A stretch of DNA of 64,000 nucleotides from JAJFKJ01 sp964443025 (GTDB lineage: Bacteria; Pseudomonadota; Gammaproteobacteria; JABCZS01): NCBI GenBank assembly GCA_964443025.1, contig CAYUEL010000002.1, forward strand, positions 9,960 to 73,959, given 5' to 3'. The notes under the pieces are model-generated. The model was not told the DNA's origin. It was given only the letters and a program-made list of their open reading frames with translations, and made no database searches. A program made the translations under genes and the position numbers. This document shows positions 11,601-20,422 of the stretch, piece after piece (position 1 is the first letter of the stretch; every line of letters starts with the position of its first letter).

Positions 11601-14600
11601 AAATCAAAATCATAACGCTGAGTTTCATTTTGACTGCCACTAGATTTTCGCTGTGCGTGAGCATAAACTTTGTTTGATAATGGGCTTAAGCATTGAATCT
11701 CTTCAATTGAATATGGCAAATAAAGTGTCGAATGATTTATTTTTTCAGATCTTAATGCAAGAATTGAGTGTAAAGCGGCGTCAACTAAAACAGGATTAAA
11801 CTCAAAATAACCATTATTTTCTGTGGTACTGATTTCTGATAGTGACTCTTGTTCATTAAAAATGACCTTTTGAATTGTTTTAAAAGACTCTCCATAATGA
11901 ATCCCCATTTTGTGGTATTGCGCATACAATGAATCTGGGGTCAAATTTTTTGTGCAGCGACTTTCAATCGCAGATAAATCAACAAATTTACTACTTTCAA
12001 TTGAAGCGAGAATCACGTGGCCCTCGCTAAAAATGAGTCCGGTATTGTCTTTGATCTCATACACAATTTCATCACTGGATAGTGGATGTAGATGAATCAT
12101 CACAGTTGTGGATTGAGTGACTCTAATCGGACGTGTCCAAGTAATATTTTTAAAAACACCAATTAAGCCAGCAGTTGAGAGTGTCACTGCAGCACGCGCC
12201 ATTTCGATATGACAGACACCCGGCAACACTGGAGTTGTGTTAATCACATGGTCACGCAAAAATAATTCATGACTGTAAAATGTAGTTTCAAAGGCTTGGC
12301 TAGCCAGTGTTGAAATATTTTTATCGATAAGAGGATGTAATTTTTGAACATCTTTTTCATGCTTGACGCCGTCAACCCAATAACGCTCTTTAGCAAATGG
12401 ATAAGTTGGCAAAGAAATTCTCTTTGGCATTGGTGTTGATGTGTAAAGCTGCTTCCATTCGATAGGATAACCTTGAACCCATAATTCTGATAATTTTTCA
12501 AACTTTCTTTTACCAACCCAGATATTTACCAATTGAGAAAAGTCTTCATCTTGACCTAATAAATCCATGGATGGATTAAATTGTAAAGTATTCCCAAAAT
12601 AATAATGTTGTATTGAGGTATGCTGATCTTCTGCAATTTTTTGCAAATGATCGCAAAACGTTTTATGATCATAGGTGAGGAAAGCCATTCGATATTCCAT
12701 GGCCTCTCGCCCTATTTGCAGCGTATATGCTAAATCACTTAATGAGACCGCTTGATTTTCCTTCACGAACTTTAATAATAGTTCTGCGTAGCTTTTTAAA
12801 CTCTCTGGCGTTTTAGCAGATAACACCATCAAGTAAGGACCTTCCGTTATACTTTCTCCTCGCATGTCCACATACTCTTCAACAACTACATGCGCATTCG
12901 AACCCCCAGCACCAAACGAACTCACACCCGCAACCCGCGGATACTCTATTCCGTTAATCACGGGCCGATTCCAAGATGTAAGCTCTCGTTGCACCTTAAA
13001 TGGCGTTGCCGTAAAATCAATATGAGGATTTAATTCTTCAGCATGAATCGATGGCACCAGCTCTTGATGCTGCATTTGCAATAACACTTTAGTCACACCC
13101 GCAATACCTGCAGCTGATTCGCAATGCCCAATATTCGATTTCGCTGAACCAATTGCACAATATTGCCTTTCCTGCGCCTCTTCATAAGCACGTGTTAATC
13201 CCGCAATTTCAATCGGGTCTCCCAATTGAGTGCCAGTCCCATGTGCTTCAACATAACTTACATGCCGTGGGTTAACTTTTGCTTCTGCTAACGCTTGTTG
13301 AACCACATGCGCTTGTGCGTTAGGATTAGGGACTGTATAACCGTTCGTTTTCCCGCCATGATTAATCGCACTGCCTTTAATCACCGCGTAAATGTGGTCT
13401 CTATCTTCGATCGCAGTAGCTAATGGCTTAAGTACAACACAACCCACCCCTTCACCAGGAATGTAACCATCCCCACCTTTACCAAAACTTTCACATCGAC
13501 CCTGGCTGGAAATAAAATTATTTTGACTGAGTAAAATATATTTATTCGGATGAATGCTAATATTCACACCACCTGCAATCGCCATTTGGCAATGCCCTGC
13601 TTTTAACGCTTGGCAAGCTAAGTGAATGGTCGTAAGTGATGATGAACACATGGTATCCAATGCCATACTAGGACCATTAAAGTCACAGACATAAGAAACT
13701 CGATTAGCAATGCTGGCCGGGTTACCACCCACACCTTGCAACATGGGTGCTCCATATAAAGGGTACTCTTCATACATAACGCCCACATAAACACCCACAT
13801 TCCCAGCAATCTTCGAGTTTTTTAAACTCTCACGCGTATAACCACTGTCTTCTAATGCGTGCCAAGCACTTTGTAAAAACAGACGCTCTTGCGGGTCCAT
13901 CAACTCCGCTTCACGTGGAGAAATATTAAAAAATAATGGATCAAACTCATCCACCCCTTCAATAAATCCACCCCATTTGCTTTTAATACTGGATTCATAA
14001 TCATACATATTCCAATACGTAGGTGGAATCGTGGTAATGCAATTTTTTCCAGTTTTTAAATGATGCCAAAAATCAGATAAAGTCGGCGATTGAGGATAGC
14101 GTCCACTCAAACCAATGATCGCAATATCCATCGTGGCTGACTTTGAAGCCATTGGAATAAAGCGCGAAGCCTGAGGCAATAATACAGAGTGCATGACTTC
14201 AAGGCTTTTCACCGGTTGCTGAATATTTAAAATCTGAGTTAACTTAGCATGATGGTGCTTAATTAAATAATCAGAAAGCTCCAGCAAAGTCTGGTACTCA
14301 AAAAATAATGTCTTGGGTAATACACCAAATTGCTCTTCTAGCATGCCTGTCAACTTCAGAACCATAATAGAATCAATGCCAAGATTTTCCATCTTTGCAT
14401 TTTCATTGATTTTTTCTAATTTAATTTTTAAGCTCTCTGCAAGACTCCTTTTTAAATAACTCACTGTGTATTTTTTTAACTCAAAATCATTCGTTTGCGA
14501 ATGTTGTTGAATAGGTTCAGATATCAAGTTTTGCACGGGGGGATGATGCTTGAATTCAGAAAGATTTGAAATCCAATACGATTCTTTTGCAAAAGCATAA

Positions 14601-17600
14601 GTGGGTAGGGACATCCTGTATGGCTTGTGCTCAGAATAAAATTGCTCCCAAGGAATTGTATGGCCTTGGCACCACAGCTTTCCAATTTCTTGCTCAGATA
14701 AGGAAAACAAATCAGATTGAATTTGATTTGATTCATGTTCTATTTCATTAACAGCAGCTTTATTTAAATCAGCTATCAATCCATCAATATTTTTGGCATA
14801 AAATACGGCGCGATATTCATAATGATCCCTTCCCACCTGCAAGGTATAAGCAAGATTTTTTAATTGAATTTCAGTTTTATGTTGACTTAAAAATTGTTGT
14901 AATTGATGAATCGATTCAATGGCTTGTTCTTTAGTTTTAGCCGAAACAGGAACAATATGTATTTTATCTTCTACTTTATTCTCTAAGGCTACATTTTCAA
15001 TATATTCTTCAAGCACAATGTGTGCGTTAACTCCACCAAAACCAAAACTACTTACTCCAGCGCGCCGAGGCCATTCTTTGCCTTCTTTTGTTTTTATCCT
15101 CTTCCAAGGCTGGGTTTTCTGGATGAGGTAAAAAGGAGATTGCTCTAACTGAATATATTCATTTACCTGCTCGCTGTATAAACTTTTTGGCAATGTTTGA
15201 TACTTCATTGCCAGCAACACTTTGATAAGACCCGCCACGCCTGCAGCCAATTCCAAATGACCAATATTGGTTTTTACAGAACCCAAGCCACAATAAGGGT
15301 GAGATTCAACACTCTGTTGCTCTTGAGATAGTTCTGAAAACGCTTTTTTAAGACCATTGATCTCGACCGGATCGCCAATTGGTGTTCCCGTTCCATGTGT
15401 TTCAATGTATGTAATGGAGTTGATAGGTACTTTAGCAGCTCGGTAAGCCTGTTTGATTAATTCTGCTTGCGCATTGGCATTGGGCGCTGTGAGTGAATTT
15501 GCTCGACCTCCATGATTTTCAGCACTAGCCTTAATAACTGCATAAATATGATCATGGTCTTTTTCTGCTAAATCAAGGCGTTTCAGTAATAATATCCCGA
15601 CACCCTCGCCCCTCACATATCCATCCGCATTGCTAGAAAATGTTTTACACTTTCCTTCTGGGCTTAACATGCCTGCTTTTGCAAAGCTTAGATGCGCTTC
15701 ACTGGATAAAAGTGTATTGACACCACCTACAATCGCATATTGGCATAAACCACTTTTTATCGATTCAACACCTCGGTGAATAGCTACCAATGAACTTGAG
15801 CACGCTGTTTCGATGGGTTCACTTGGGCCATGCAGATTCAAAAAATAGGAAATTCGGCTACTGCCGATCGATGGAGTGATTGCAGAAGCAGTGTATCCTT
15901 CAACAGGCACATGATTAAAAACACGTTGTTGATAGCCTGTTGAAGCGGTTCCAATAAAAACGCTAGTTTGTGAGCCCCACAAAGATTTTAAAGCATAACC
16001 TGCATCATAAACTGCAGCACATGCAAACTGCATGAGTAATCGTTGCTGAGGGTCCATGTATTCCGCCTCAGCGGGTGAAATACCGAAAAATGCCGGATCA
16101 AATTCATGAACACAGTCAATAAACCCGCCTTTTTTAAATTTTTCATCTATAGAAATAAAATCAATTCGATCAGAAGGTGCCTTCGTGATGCAGTCAAATT
16201 CTTGTATTAAATTTTGCCAAAACTCAGCGACATTACTTGCGCGCGGGAATGTTCCACTAATTCCGATAATAGCAACATCTGCTGGTGAGAAATCTTGTTC
16301 AATTTCAACTGGTAATTTTTCTACATCTACAACATGAGTTGGCAAACGATCGTCTTTAATTTGTGTCATCAAATAATCTCTAAAATTATTTAATGTGGGA
16401 TATTCAAAGAAAATGGTCGGCATAATATTTAGTGAATACTGTTGATTAACCACATTCGCAAGTTCAGTCAGCGTAATTGAGTCCATGCCAAACGCACTAA
16501 CTTCCTCATCAAAGAAAATATCCTTCTCAGAAACATTTAAAATTTTACACGTTGAAGTGGTTAGGAACTGTTGGATTGACTGCTTAGAATCAAGTGATGA
16601 AGTTTCAGCTCGCTTATTTACGAGTTCTCTTGTTGTAAATGACTGAATTACGCAACACACATTACCCTCTTGACCGCATATCAGAATATCATATTTTTTA
16701 ACAGTCCCCGAAGATTCAGGGGATAATTTTGTATAAATAAATCCATGCTCTGGAATTTTTGTTAATTGATGAATTTTAGTTACTGCAAAAGGCAAACTTG
16801 GACTAGGATTTTCTAGAGTCAATTTTGCATTTAAGCCTATGATGCTTTGAAACGCAGCATCCATCACACTAGGGTGGATTACAAAAGTATTTTGTGTCTC
16901 AGAGGGTGGTAAATGAAATTCAGCCAAACTTTCGTTTCCATTCACCCAAAATTCTGTAATACATTTGAAATGTTTACCATAATGAATCTGCTGATCAGAA
17001 AACATTTGATAGATTTTTTCGTGTGCCAGGGTAAAACGAGAGTCTTGCTTTAATTGATTTATGTTGACCTTTTCTTCACCATGAGTTTGATTCAAAAACT
17101 CAATAAAACCTGTTGCATTGATTTTTTTCGGCGTATCGCGACAAGCGACTTCAAAGAAATATTTCCCTTCTTTAAGATGTAAACGAATATCCACCGCAAC
17201 AGAATCATCCAAACAGACAATAGGCGCAAGAAACACTAAGTGGTTAATGCTAAAAGAAGAATCAGGTTGAATGCCACGTGCAGCATGGCTTGCAAGATCA
17301 ATATAAGCTGCACCAGGCAGCATTTTTTTTTGATCAATAATATGCTCTGCCAAAATAAATTCATTCTGATGAAAATAACCTTGGTAGTGATAACGATCCA
17401 GCTGTGACACGTGAGACGTCAAGGTAAACCTTTGTGGTTCATTTATTTCATCACTCATCCAACAGCGCTCGCCTGCAAATGGATATACAGGTAATGAGAT
17501 AAAGGTTGCGCCGTCATGTTTAATTTGGTTTTTCCAATCGACCGCCTTGCCATTGACCCAAGATTGCGCGATATCCTGATGATCAGGCTCAATTTTGGGT

Positions 17601-20422
17601 AAGATGCAGTGCGATGAATTAATTTCTCCATTTAAATAGTGATTTATTGTTGTGATGAGCTCGTGAATATCTTTGACTGAAAAAGCGACACGAGAATCCA
17701 TCGCTTGCCGTCCCAATTGTAGTGTATATGCAATATTACGAATTAGTATTTGATCATCTATTTTTAAATGGCAAAGGTATTCATTGAGTTTTGCTACGTA
17801 TTCTTTTAACTGCTTCTCCGTTTTTGCAGAGAATGGGATAATATGAAATGGGCTAAAAGAGGCTGTGCCGTGGGGCAATTCAGGCGCAATGTATTCTTCA
17901 ATAACGACATGGGCATTATTACCCGTCATTCCAAATGAGCTAATTCCTGCCATGCGTGGATTATCAGACTGTGTTTGCCATGATTTCAATTCGGTATTAA
18001 CATAGAATGGAGAATCTTCAAGCTTAATATATGAATTTAATTCCTCGAAATTGGGCATTTTAGGAATTTTTTTGTTTTTCATCATTAAAATGACTTTGAT
18101 AAGAGACGCTAACCCTGCTGCGCCCTCGAGATGCCCTAAATGTGCTTTTGCAGATCCCAATGCACAAAAAGATTGCTTTTGCGTAAATGGTTTAAATGCT
18201 GCTTTTAGCGCATTGACTTCAATCGGATCCCCCAGTTTAGTGCCGGTACCATGCGCTTCAAGGTACGTGATCTGCTCAGGATTGATTTTTGCTTTCTTCC
18301 AGGTCTCTTGCAATAATTTAATTTGTAATTCTGGGCGTGGAGCATACGGATTATTAGAGCGTCCGACATGGTTAATTCCCGTTGATTTAATCACTGCGTG
18401 AATGGGATGACCTTCTTTTAATGCTTGCGCTAAAGGTTTTATTAAAACAGAAAGCACTCCCTCACCGGGCACATAACCGTCTGCTTTTTGATCAAAGGTA
18501 TGACAGCGCCCCGTGGGTGACAAGGCTTGTATTTTAGAGAAATAAACATAATGCAGTGGGCTTAATAAGAGATTGACTCCGCCAACAATTGCTTGATCCA
18601 CTTCTTTGTTTTTTATCGCTTGACATGCTAAATGCAACGCAGTTAAAGAAGATGCACAAGCATTGTCTAAGGGGATCGACGCTCCTTGCAAATCATAAAT
18701 ATAAGAAACCAAACCCGTTAATGAAGACATTGCAGCGCTGTGCGCCTGATAATCCACAAATGATGTTTTCTTGCGGATAATTTCATCCCAATATTCCTGA
18801 AAGCAACATCCAACAAAGACGCCAGTGTTTGATCCTTTTATTTGATTAATAATTCCAGCGTCTTCCAATGTGTGCTGCACAGATTGTAGAAATAGCCGTA
18901 ATTGTGGATCTATCCAATCCGCTTGACGTTTTGAAATACCAAAAAAAGAGTAGTCAAACTGATCGACACCTTCAATAAAACTACCCCATTTTGAATATGT
19001 TTTATTTATTTCATTTTTATCATCACTGAACCATGGCCTATAGTCCCAATGATGAGATGGAATTTCTTGAATTAAATCAGTTGCATTCTCTAAATGTTTC
19101 CAGAAATCATCGATTGAATGGGATTGGGGTAAATAACCACCCATTCCTATAATTGCAATATCATCATCTTGGGTATGTTTTAGATGAATGCTAGATTTTG
19201 TTTGCTTTGTTGGAACCGTAAACGCACGCTCCAGAGTTGCTGGCTCTGGCAGGTTGAACAGTTTTACAAACGATTCCTGATTTTCACTCAAAAAATATTT
19301 CGACAGTGATAAGATATTTTGGTACTCAAAAAATAAGGTTGGATATAATTCAATGCTCAACTCTTGCTCTATCTCACGAACAGCGCCGATCATGTTATTA
19401 GAATCAAGCCCTAAATCCATAAAATTATTTTCGATGGATACTGAGTCTTTGTCTTTTTGTAAAGCTACAGCTATTTTTTGTTTAAGATAGTCAATGATAT
19501 TATCCAATAAATCAGTCCCTATGGGCTTTAATGGCGTAAAAGTGGGTTTTTCCGTATGCTCAATTGATTCTGAAGCGGAAGAAAATAGCGCCTCTTTATT
19601 TGGAACTTTTTTCGTGGTCAATCCCATCATTTTCACTAAAATCTGACCCTGCGTATTGCACAAAAGCAAATCCATTTCAGCAATTTGATCATTCATTTTA
19701 ATTTTATTAACTTTACAATAACAGTGGTTTAACTCATTCTTTTGAATATGCTGTGAAATCTCAACAGACTTAATCATAAATGGCACACGGTGCTGCAATG
19801 CGGGTTCATCGCCTAATGAAAACGATGAAATGACGTGGCAGGCATCAAAAATGGCTGGATGAATGTAATAATCCGATGATTGCTCGCTCATCTCAGGTGT
19901 TAATTTGACTTCGCCCAACACTTCACCTTCGTTTAAGATATAAACTTGCGAAACACTGTGCAAACTAGGGCCATAACAATCATCAGCTGGGTGGCTGTAA
20001 AACTCATCTCCTGCTTTGCATACTTGTGCTTGTTCAATGAGATATTGAATTGATAAATATTGATCTTGCCATTTGGCATTATCAACGCGTTCTCCTTTGG
20101 CTGAAACAACTTGGTCCTGATGAAGCTTTTGATAAACAGATTTAAATTTCATCGAATCAGTTTCATCTAACTGAACAGAAACCTCCGCTTCTTCACTTTC
20201 TCTCAATAACAATGCATGAGTAAATAAAAATCTTTTTAAACTAATATTTTGGTCAGGAAATAAAGCTTTAAAATAGTCAATTACGATTGATAAATGTGCA
20301 ACCCCCATCAACACAGGCTCACCATAAATTTTATGATCTTTTAATAAATCGGCACTATAGGAAAATGTTTTTTTCGACTCTTGTTTAATGTTGCCCAGCC
20401 AGTATTTTTTCTTAGGTTTCAT
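5597..20422 (-). CDS. trans-AT PKS2, modules 5 (part) to 9
   Basis: A 4941-aa multimodular type I PKS without AT domains. Order: DH (His30, Asp193)-ACP (Ser341); KS (Cys589)-DH (His1027, Asp1188)-ACP (Ser1315); KS (Cys1541)-ACP (Ser2018); KS (Cys2259)-DH (His2725, Asp2881)-KR (Tyr3280)-ACP (Ser3431); KS (Cys3672)-KR (Tyr4687)-ACP (Ser4895). It starts with ATG directly after the TAA of PKS1, in the same frame, with GGGGGA five bases upstream as ribosome site. The N-terminal DH completes the module whose KS ends PKS1. Each KS has HGTGT and the second catalytic His, so all five look able to condense. The fourth and fifth KS regions are the same sequence, a 1642-bp duplication. The last 17 bases overlap the monooxygenase gene. 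Confidence 0.95.
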   Translation of the reverse strand: MKPKKKYWLGNIKQESKKTFSYSADLLKDHKIYGEPVLMGVAHLSIVIDYFKALFPDQNISLKRFLFTHALLLRESEEAEVSVQLDETDSMKFKSVYQKLHQDQVVSAKGERVDNAKWQDQYLSIQYLIEQAQVCKAGDEFYSHPADDCYGPSLHSVSQVYILNEGEVLGEVKLTPEMSEQSSDYYIHPAIFDACHVISSFSLGDEPALQHRVPFMIKSVEISQHIQKNELNHCYCKVNKIKMNDQIAEMDLLLCNTQGQILVKMMGLTTKKVPNKEALFSSASESIEHTEKPTFTPLKPIGTDLLDNIIDYLKQKIAVALQKDKDSVSIENNFMDLGLDSNNMIGAVREIEQELSIELYPTLFFEYQNILSLSKYFLSENQESFVKLFNLPEPATLERAFTVPTKQTKSSIHLKHTQDDDIAIIGMGGYLPQSHSIDDFWKHLENATDLIQEIPSHHWDYRPWFSDDKNEINKTYSKWGSFIEGVDQFDYSFFGISKRQADWIDPQLRLFLQSVQHTLEDAGIINQIKGSNTGVFVGCCFQEYWDEIIRKKTSFVDYQAHSAAMSSLTGLVSYIYDLQGASIPLDNACASSLTALHLACQAIKNKEVDQAIVGGVNLLLSPLHYVYFSKIQALSPTGRCHTFDQKADGYVPGEGVLSVLIKPLAQALKEGHPIHAVIKSTGINHVGRSNNPYAPRPELQIKLLQETWKKAKINPEQITYLEAHGTGTKLGDPIEVNALKAAFKPFTQKQSFCALGSAKAHLGHLEGAAGLASLIKVILMMKNKKIPKMPNFEELNSYIKLEDSPFYVNTELKSWQTQSDNPRMAGISSFGMTGNNAHVVIEEYIAPELPHGTASFSPFHIIPFSAKTEKQLKEYVAKLNEYLCHLKIDDQILIRNIAYTLQLGRQAMDSRVAFSVKDIHELITTINHYLNGEINSSHCILPKIEPDHQDIAQSWVNGKAVDWKNQIKHDGATFISLPVYPFAGERCWMSDEINEPQRFTLTSHVSQLDRYHYQGYFHQNEFILAEHIIDQKKMLPGAAYIDLASHAARGIQPDSSFSINHLVFLAPIVCLDDSVAVDIRLHLKEGKYFFEVACRDTPKKINATGFIEFLNQTHGEEKVNINQLKQDSRFTLAHEKIYQMFSDQQIHYGKHFKCITEFWVNGNESLAEFHLPPSETQNTFVIHPSVMDAAFQSIIGLNAKLTLENPSPSLPFAVTKIHQLTKIPEHGFIYTKLSPESSGTVKKYDILICGQEGNVCCVIQSFTTRELVNKRAETSSLDSKQSIQQFLTTSTCKILNVSEKDIFFDEEVSAFGMDSITLTELANVVNQQYSLNIMPTIFFEYPTLNNFRDYLMTQIKDDRLPTHVVDVEKLPVEIEQDFSPADVAIIGISGTFPRASNVAEFWQNLIQEFDCITKAPSDRIDFISIDEKFKKGGFIDCVHEFDPAFFGISPAEAEYMDPQQRLLMQFACAAVYDAGYALKSLWGSQTSVFIGTASTGYQQRVFNHVPVEGYTASAITPSIGSSRISYFLNLHGPSEPIETACSSSLVAIHRGVESIKSGLCQYAIVGGVNTLLSSEAHLSFAKAGMLSPEGKCKTFSSNADGYVRGEGVGILLLKRLDLAEKDHDHIYAVIKASAENHGGRANSLTAPNANAQAELIKQAYRAAKVPINSITYIETHGTGTPIGDPVEINGLKKAFSELSQEQQSVESHPYCGLGSVKTNIGHLELAAGVAGLIKVLLAMKYQTLPKSLYSEQVNEYIQLEQSPFYLIQKTQPWKRIKTKEGKEWPRRAGVSSFGFGGVNAHIVLEEYIENVALENKVEDKIHIVPVSAKTKEQAIESIHQLQQFLSQHKTEIQLKNLAYTLQVGRDHYEYRAVFYAKNIDGLIADLNKAAVNEIEHESNQIQSDLFSLSEQEIGKLWCQGHTIPWEQFYSEHKPYRMSLPTYAFAKESYWISNLSEFKHHPPVQNLISEPIQQHSQTNDFELKKYTVSYLKRSLAESLKIKLEKINENAKMENLGIDSIMVLKLTGMLEEQFGVLPKTLFFEYQTLLELSDYLIKHHHAKLTQILNIQQPVKSLEVMHSVLLPQASRFIPMASKSATMDIAIIGLSGRYPQSPTLSDFWHHLKTGKNCITTIPPTYWNMYDYESSIKSKWGGFIEGVDEFDPLFFNISPREAELMDPQERLFLQSAWHALEDSGYTRESLKNSKIAGNVGVYVGVMYEEYPLYGAPMLQGVGGNPASIANRVSYVCDFNGPSMALDTMCSSSLTTIHLACQALKAGHCQMAIAGGVNISIHPNKYILLSQNNFISSQGRCESFGKGGDGYIPGEGVGCVVLKPLATAIEDRDHIYAVIKGSAINHGGKTNGYTVPNPNAQAHVVQQALAEAKVNPRHVSYVEAHGTGTQLGDPIEIAGLTRAYEEAQERQYCAIGSAKSNIGHCESAAGIAGVTKVLLQMQHQELVPSIHAEELNPHIDFTATPFKVQRELTSWNRPVINGIEYPRVAGVSSFGAGGSNAHVVVEEYVDMRGESITEGPYLMVLSAKTPESLKSYAELLLKFVKENQAVSLSDLAYTLQIGREAMEYRMAFLTYDHKTFCDHLQKIAEDQHTSIQHYYFGNTLQFNPSMDLLGQDEDFSQLVNIWVGKRKFEKLSELWVQGYPIEWKQLYTSTPMPKRISLPTYPFAKERYWVDGVKHEKDVQKLHPLIDKNISTLASQAFETTFYSHELFLRDHVINTTPVLPGVCHIEMARAAVTLSTAGLIGVFKNITWTRPIRVTQSTTVMIHLHPLSSDEIVYEIKDNTGLIFSEGHVILASIESSKFVDLSAIESRCTKNLTPDSLYAQYHKMGIHYGESFKTIQKVIFNEQESLSEISTTENNGYFEFNPVLVDAALHSILALRSEKINHSTLYLPYSIEEIQCLSPLSNKVYAHAQRKSSGSQNETQRYDFDLINEQGQVCVALKGLSIRAVQSRLEPEDLVLAQALWQPSLPAIQDALTNIEVVLFDSLGELKDKISELSIHTIASSSIEQCFISAFDHVQLILKEKLTHQKHIWFLVLDNQVEHYYASLAGLLKTARRENPNFIGKLISIADKTQMVEIINREKTVADNAVEVRYDAKGQRSIKQFKELHFRKSARSVIKEHGVYWLTGGLGGLGLIFADYLSTFSHITLILSGRSALNESAKTILSMLRNKGMAVEYVCCDVSDLSAVLETVQTIKTQYGHLNGVFHSAGVIRDAFILKKKHQEIESVLRPKITGVLNLDKALQNENIDFIVLFSSLAGQFGSLGQADYAGANAFLDAYAHDYNQLAAQGLRQGRMAAIDWPLWKSGGMQIDAASLARITRETGLVAMETEIGLSAFEQVMQLSDSHCLVMQGNPEVIRKQLLFHEGPVLDNAPINLDTVDAQLLDKTDQYLKGKVAVILKMPINRLKSDVTLDQYGIDSVMILELTSVLEEQFGVLPKTLFFEYQTLLELSDYLIKHHHAKLTQILNIQQPVKSLEVMHSVLLPQASRFIPMASKSATMDIAIIGLSGRYPQSPTLSDFWHHLKTGKNCITTIPPTYWNMYDYESSIKSKWGGFIEGVDEFDPLFFNISPREAELMDPQERLFLQSAWHALEDSGYTRESLKNSKIAGNVGVYVGVMYEEYPLYGAPMLQGVGGNPASIANRVSYVCDFNGPSMALDTMCSSSLTTIHLACQALKAGHCQMAIAGGVNISIHPNKYILLSQNNFISSQGRCESFGKGGDGYIPGEGVGCVVLKPLATAIEDRDHIYAVIKGSAINHGGKTNGYTVPNPNAQAHVVQQALAEAKVNPRHVSYVEAHGTGTQLGDPIEIAGLTRAYEEAQERQYCAIGSAKSNIGHCESAAGIAGVTKVLLQMQHQELVPSIHAEELNPHIDFTATPFKVQRELTSWNRPVINGIEYPRVAGVSSFGAGGSNAHVVVEEYVDMRGESITEGPYLMVLSAKTPESLKSYAELLLKFVKENQAVSLSDLAYTLQIGREAYKHRLALIIDEVPQLLQGLQHWIENKADESKFLYCGQVHEHDDNIEFLNHDSEMKGVIEKWEMNRNFDKLASFWTKGLRINWNNLYQNSSTPKRISLPAYPFSKGKYWVTKPIEISKVPVMPQKVSHDQISGEWISSELPQENDWINQIKNKQNTNIIFIYYDAAEFNILSDLINDINSVLFDAAQVRLSFKACLWSETTSLLGQGEAAGSVFIMKQSSVSLEETHQLMNQLTQLDKLDIYLMTELSDASLKSFYPLVYSNIRLKVVGVDNETSPQVKIKILLNEWIKGLEKQKDMNLIKYKDHGRFKYGQIQEKNQAKASFVTIDWVEKSINKNSNVYLNEDAIILINEQTEKIIDLDQLVKRFNKKVTCIHYHDLVNKEAQLTNPSILIDLSDLYSEYKDADTNKINKVLFYQKLIANFTEIYIIHLTRNLRAFKSNSINLAGAKFTGLVKMLSVEYSHVFAKTIDIDDDLININSIMEIIQKDVAKEVEESEIIYRNQVRYVPILREQEITALQLNNHISISQHATYVITGGTSGIGMEFAKYFARLGAKHLILMGVSELPPRNEWSSLVDQEGLPNELKHKLRNLILIENLGTQIDLYTRDLKNQNTAYDFFTQIRNTRPPIKGVIHSAGAMAAMRESEVAFVKKSIDTISRVLSPKQEGLDTLMGLFKKDDLDFFVTFSSTAGMIPCFMKGLSDYGMGNAYLEHIAEYERKRGKKSHYNIYWTGWSDAGSHTHSLVIKNNSEAYAHNLGFIFNNTSEGLQLFNAAITYNAANVLPTFIEIKNFYENKFEIMHVRKSKLRPKTNDSSLTFNELIEGLKNSHPNDYDSFIAKLEIPSLSDDQIIKLGDSLQLNNKDIIESVVHHQDFVHDSDVINQISTELAKVLKINEMDISIHESFQDYGLDSITGTQLSLSLERLLGMEIKPGWLIEHPTVEKFAKYIAKRRNNEHVI
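5624..9910 (-). other. PKS module 9: KS-KR-ACP
   Basis: KS9 (Cys3672) is the copy of KS8. The region after it is unusually long (about 500 residues of structural KR subdomain and linker) before a divergent KR with GGTSGIG, FSSTAG and LSDYGMGN (Tyr4687). This KR has HSAGAMAAM, lacking the LDD-type Asp seen in the other three. ACP Ser4895 is in YGLDSIT. Confidence 0.78.
8463..10104 (-). repeat. Direct repeat copy A (KS9 region), 1642 bp
   Basis: This segment matches 12702-14343 at a constant offset of 4239 bases (1413 codons, so in frame); I saw no difference in the lines compared. It covers the C-terminal half of ACP8, the ACP-KS linker, all of KS9 and the start of the flanking subdomain. Identity stops sharply at both ends. 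Confidence 0.95.
10016..14149 (-). other. PKS module 8: KS-DH-KR-ACP
   Basis: KS8 (Cys2259 in DTMCSSS) is followed by a DH with His2725 (HVINTTPVLPG, Gly to Thr) and Asp2881 (NPVLVDAALH). Then comes a full KR with GGLGGLG, LFSSLAG, QADYAGAN (Tyr3280) and HSAGVIRD of B type. ACP Ser3431 is in YGIDSVM. This is the only module with both KR and DH, so it should give a double bond. Confidence 0.82.
12702..14343 (-). repeat. Direct repeat copy B (KS8 region), 1642 bp
   Basis: Partner of the repeat at 8463-10104. It spans the C-terminal half of ACP7, the linker, all of KS8 and the first part of its flanking subdomain, ending at LQIGREA. The breakpoints fall inside ACP helix II and inside the KS flanking subdomain rather than at gene or module borders. 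Confidence 0.95.
14255..16306 (-). other. PKS module 7: KS-ACP
   Basis: KS7 has ETACSSS (Cys1541), ETHGTGT and GHLELAAG. The only other domain is the ACP with Ser2018 in LGIDSIMVLKL. The unreduced beta-keto group could stay, or be reduced in trans. The second half of this ACP belongs to the 1642-bp repeat shared with module 8/9. Confidence 0.8.
16364..19165 (-). other. PKS module 6: KS-DH-ACP
   Basis: KS6 has DNACASS (Cys589), EAHGTGT and GHLEGAAG. The DH has His1027 in HIIDQKKMLPG, where the family Gly is Gln, and Asp1188 in HPSVMDAAFQ. ACP Ser1315 is in FGMDSIT. There is no KR, so the DH needs a hydroxyl made elsewhere, or acts on the previous unit or as a cyclase-like domain. Confidence 0.75.

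Noticed and set aside
9379..13809. Two identical 63-codon minus-strand frames (9379-9570 and 13618-13809)
   Set aside because: They are out-of-frame shadows of KS9 and KS8; their identity only reflects the 1642-bp repeat.
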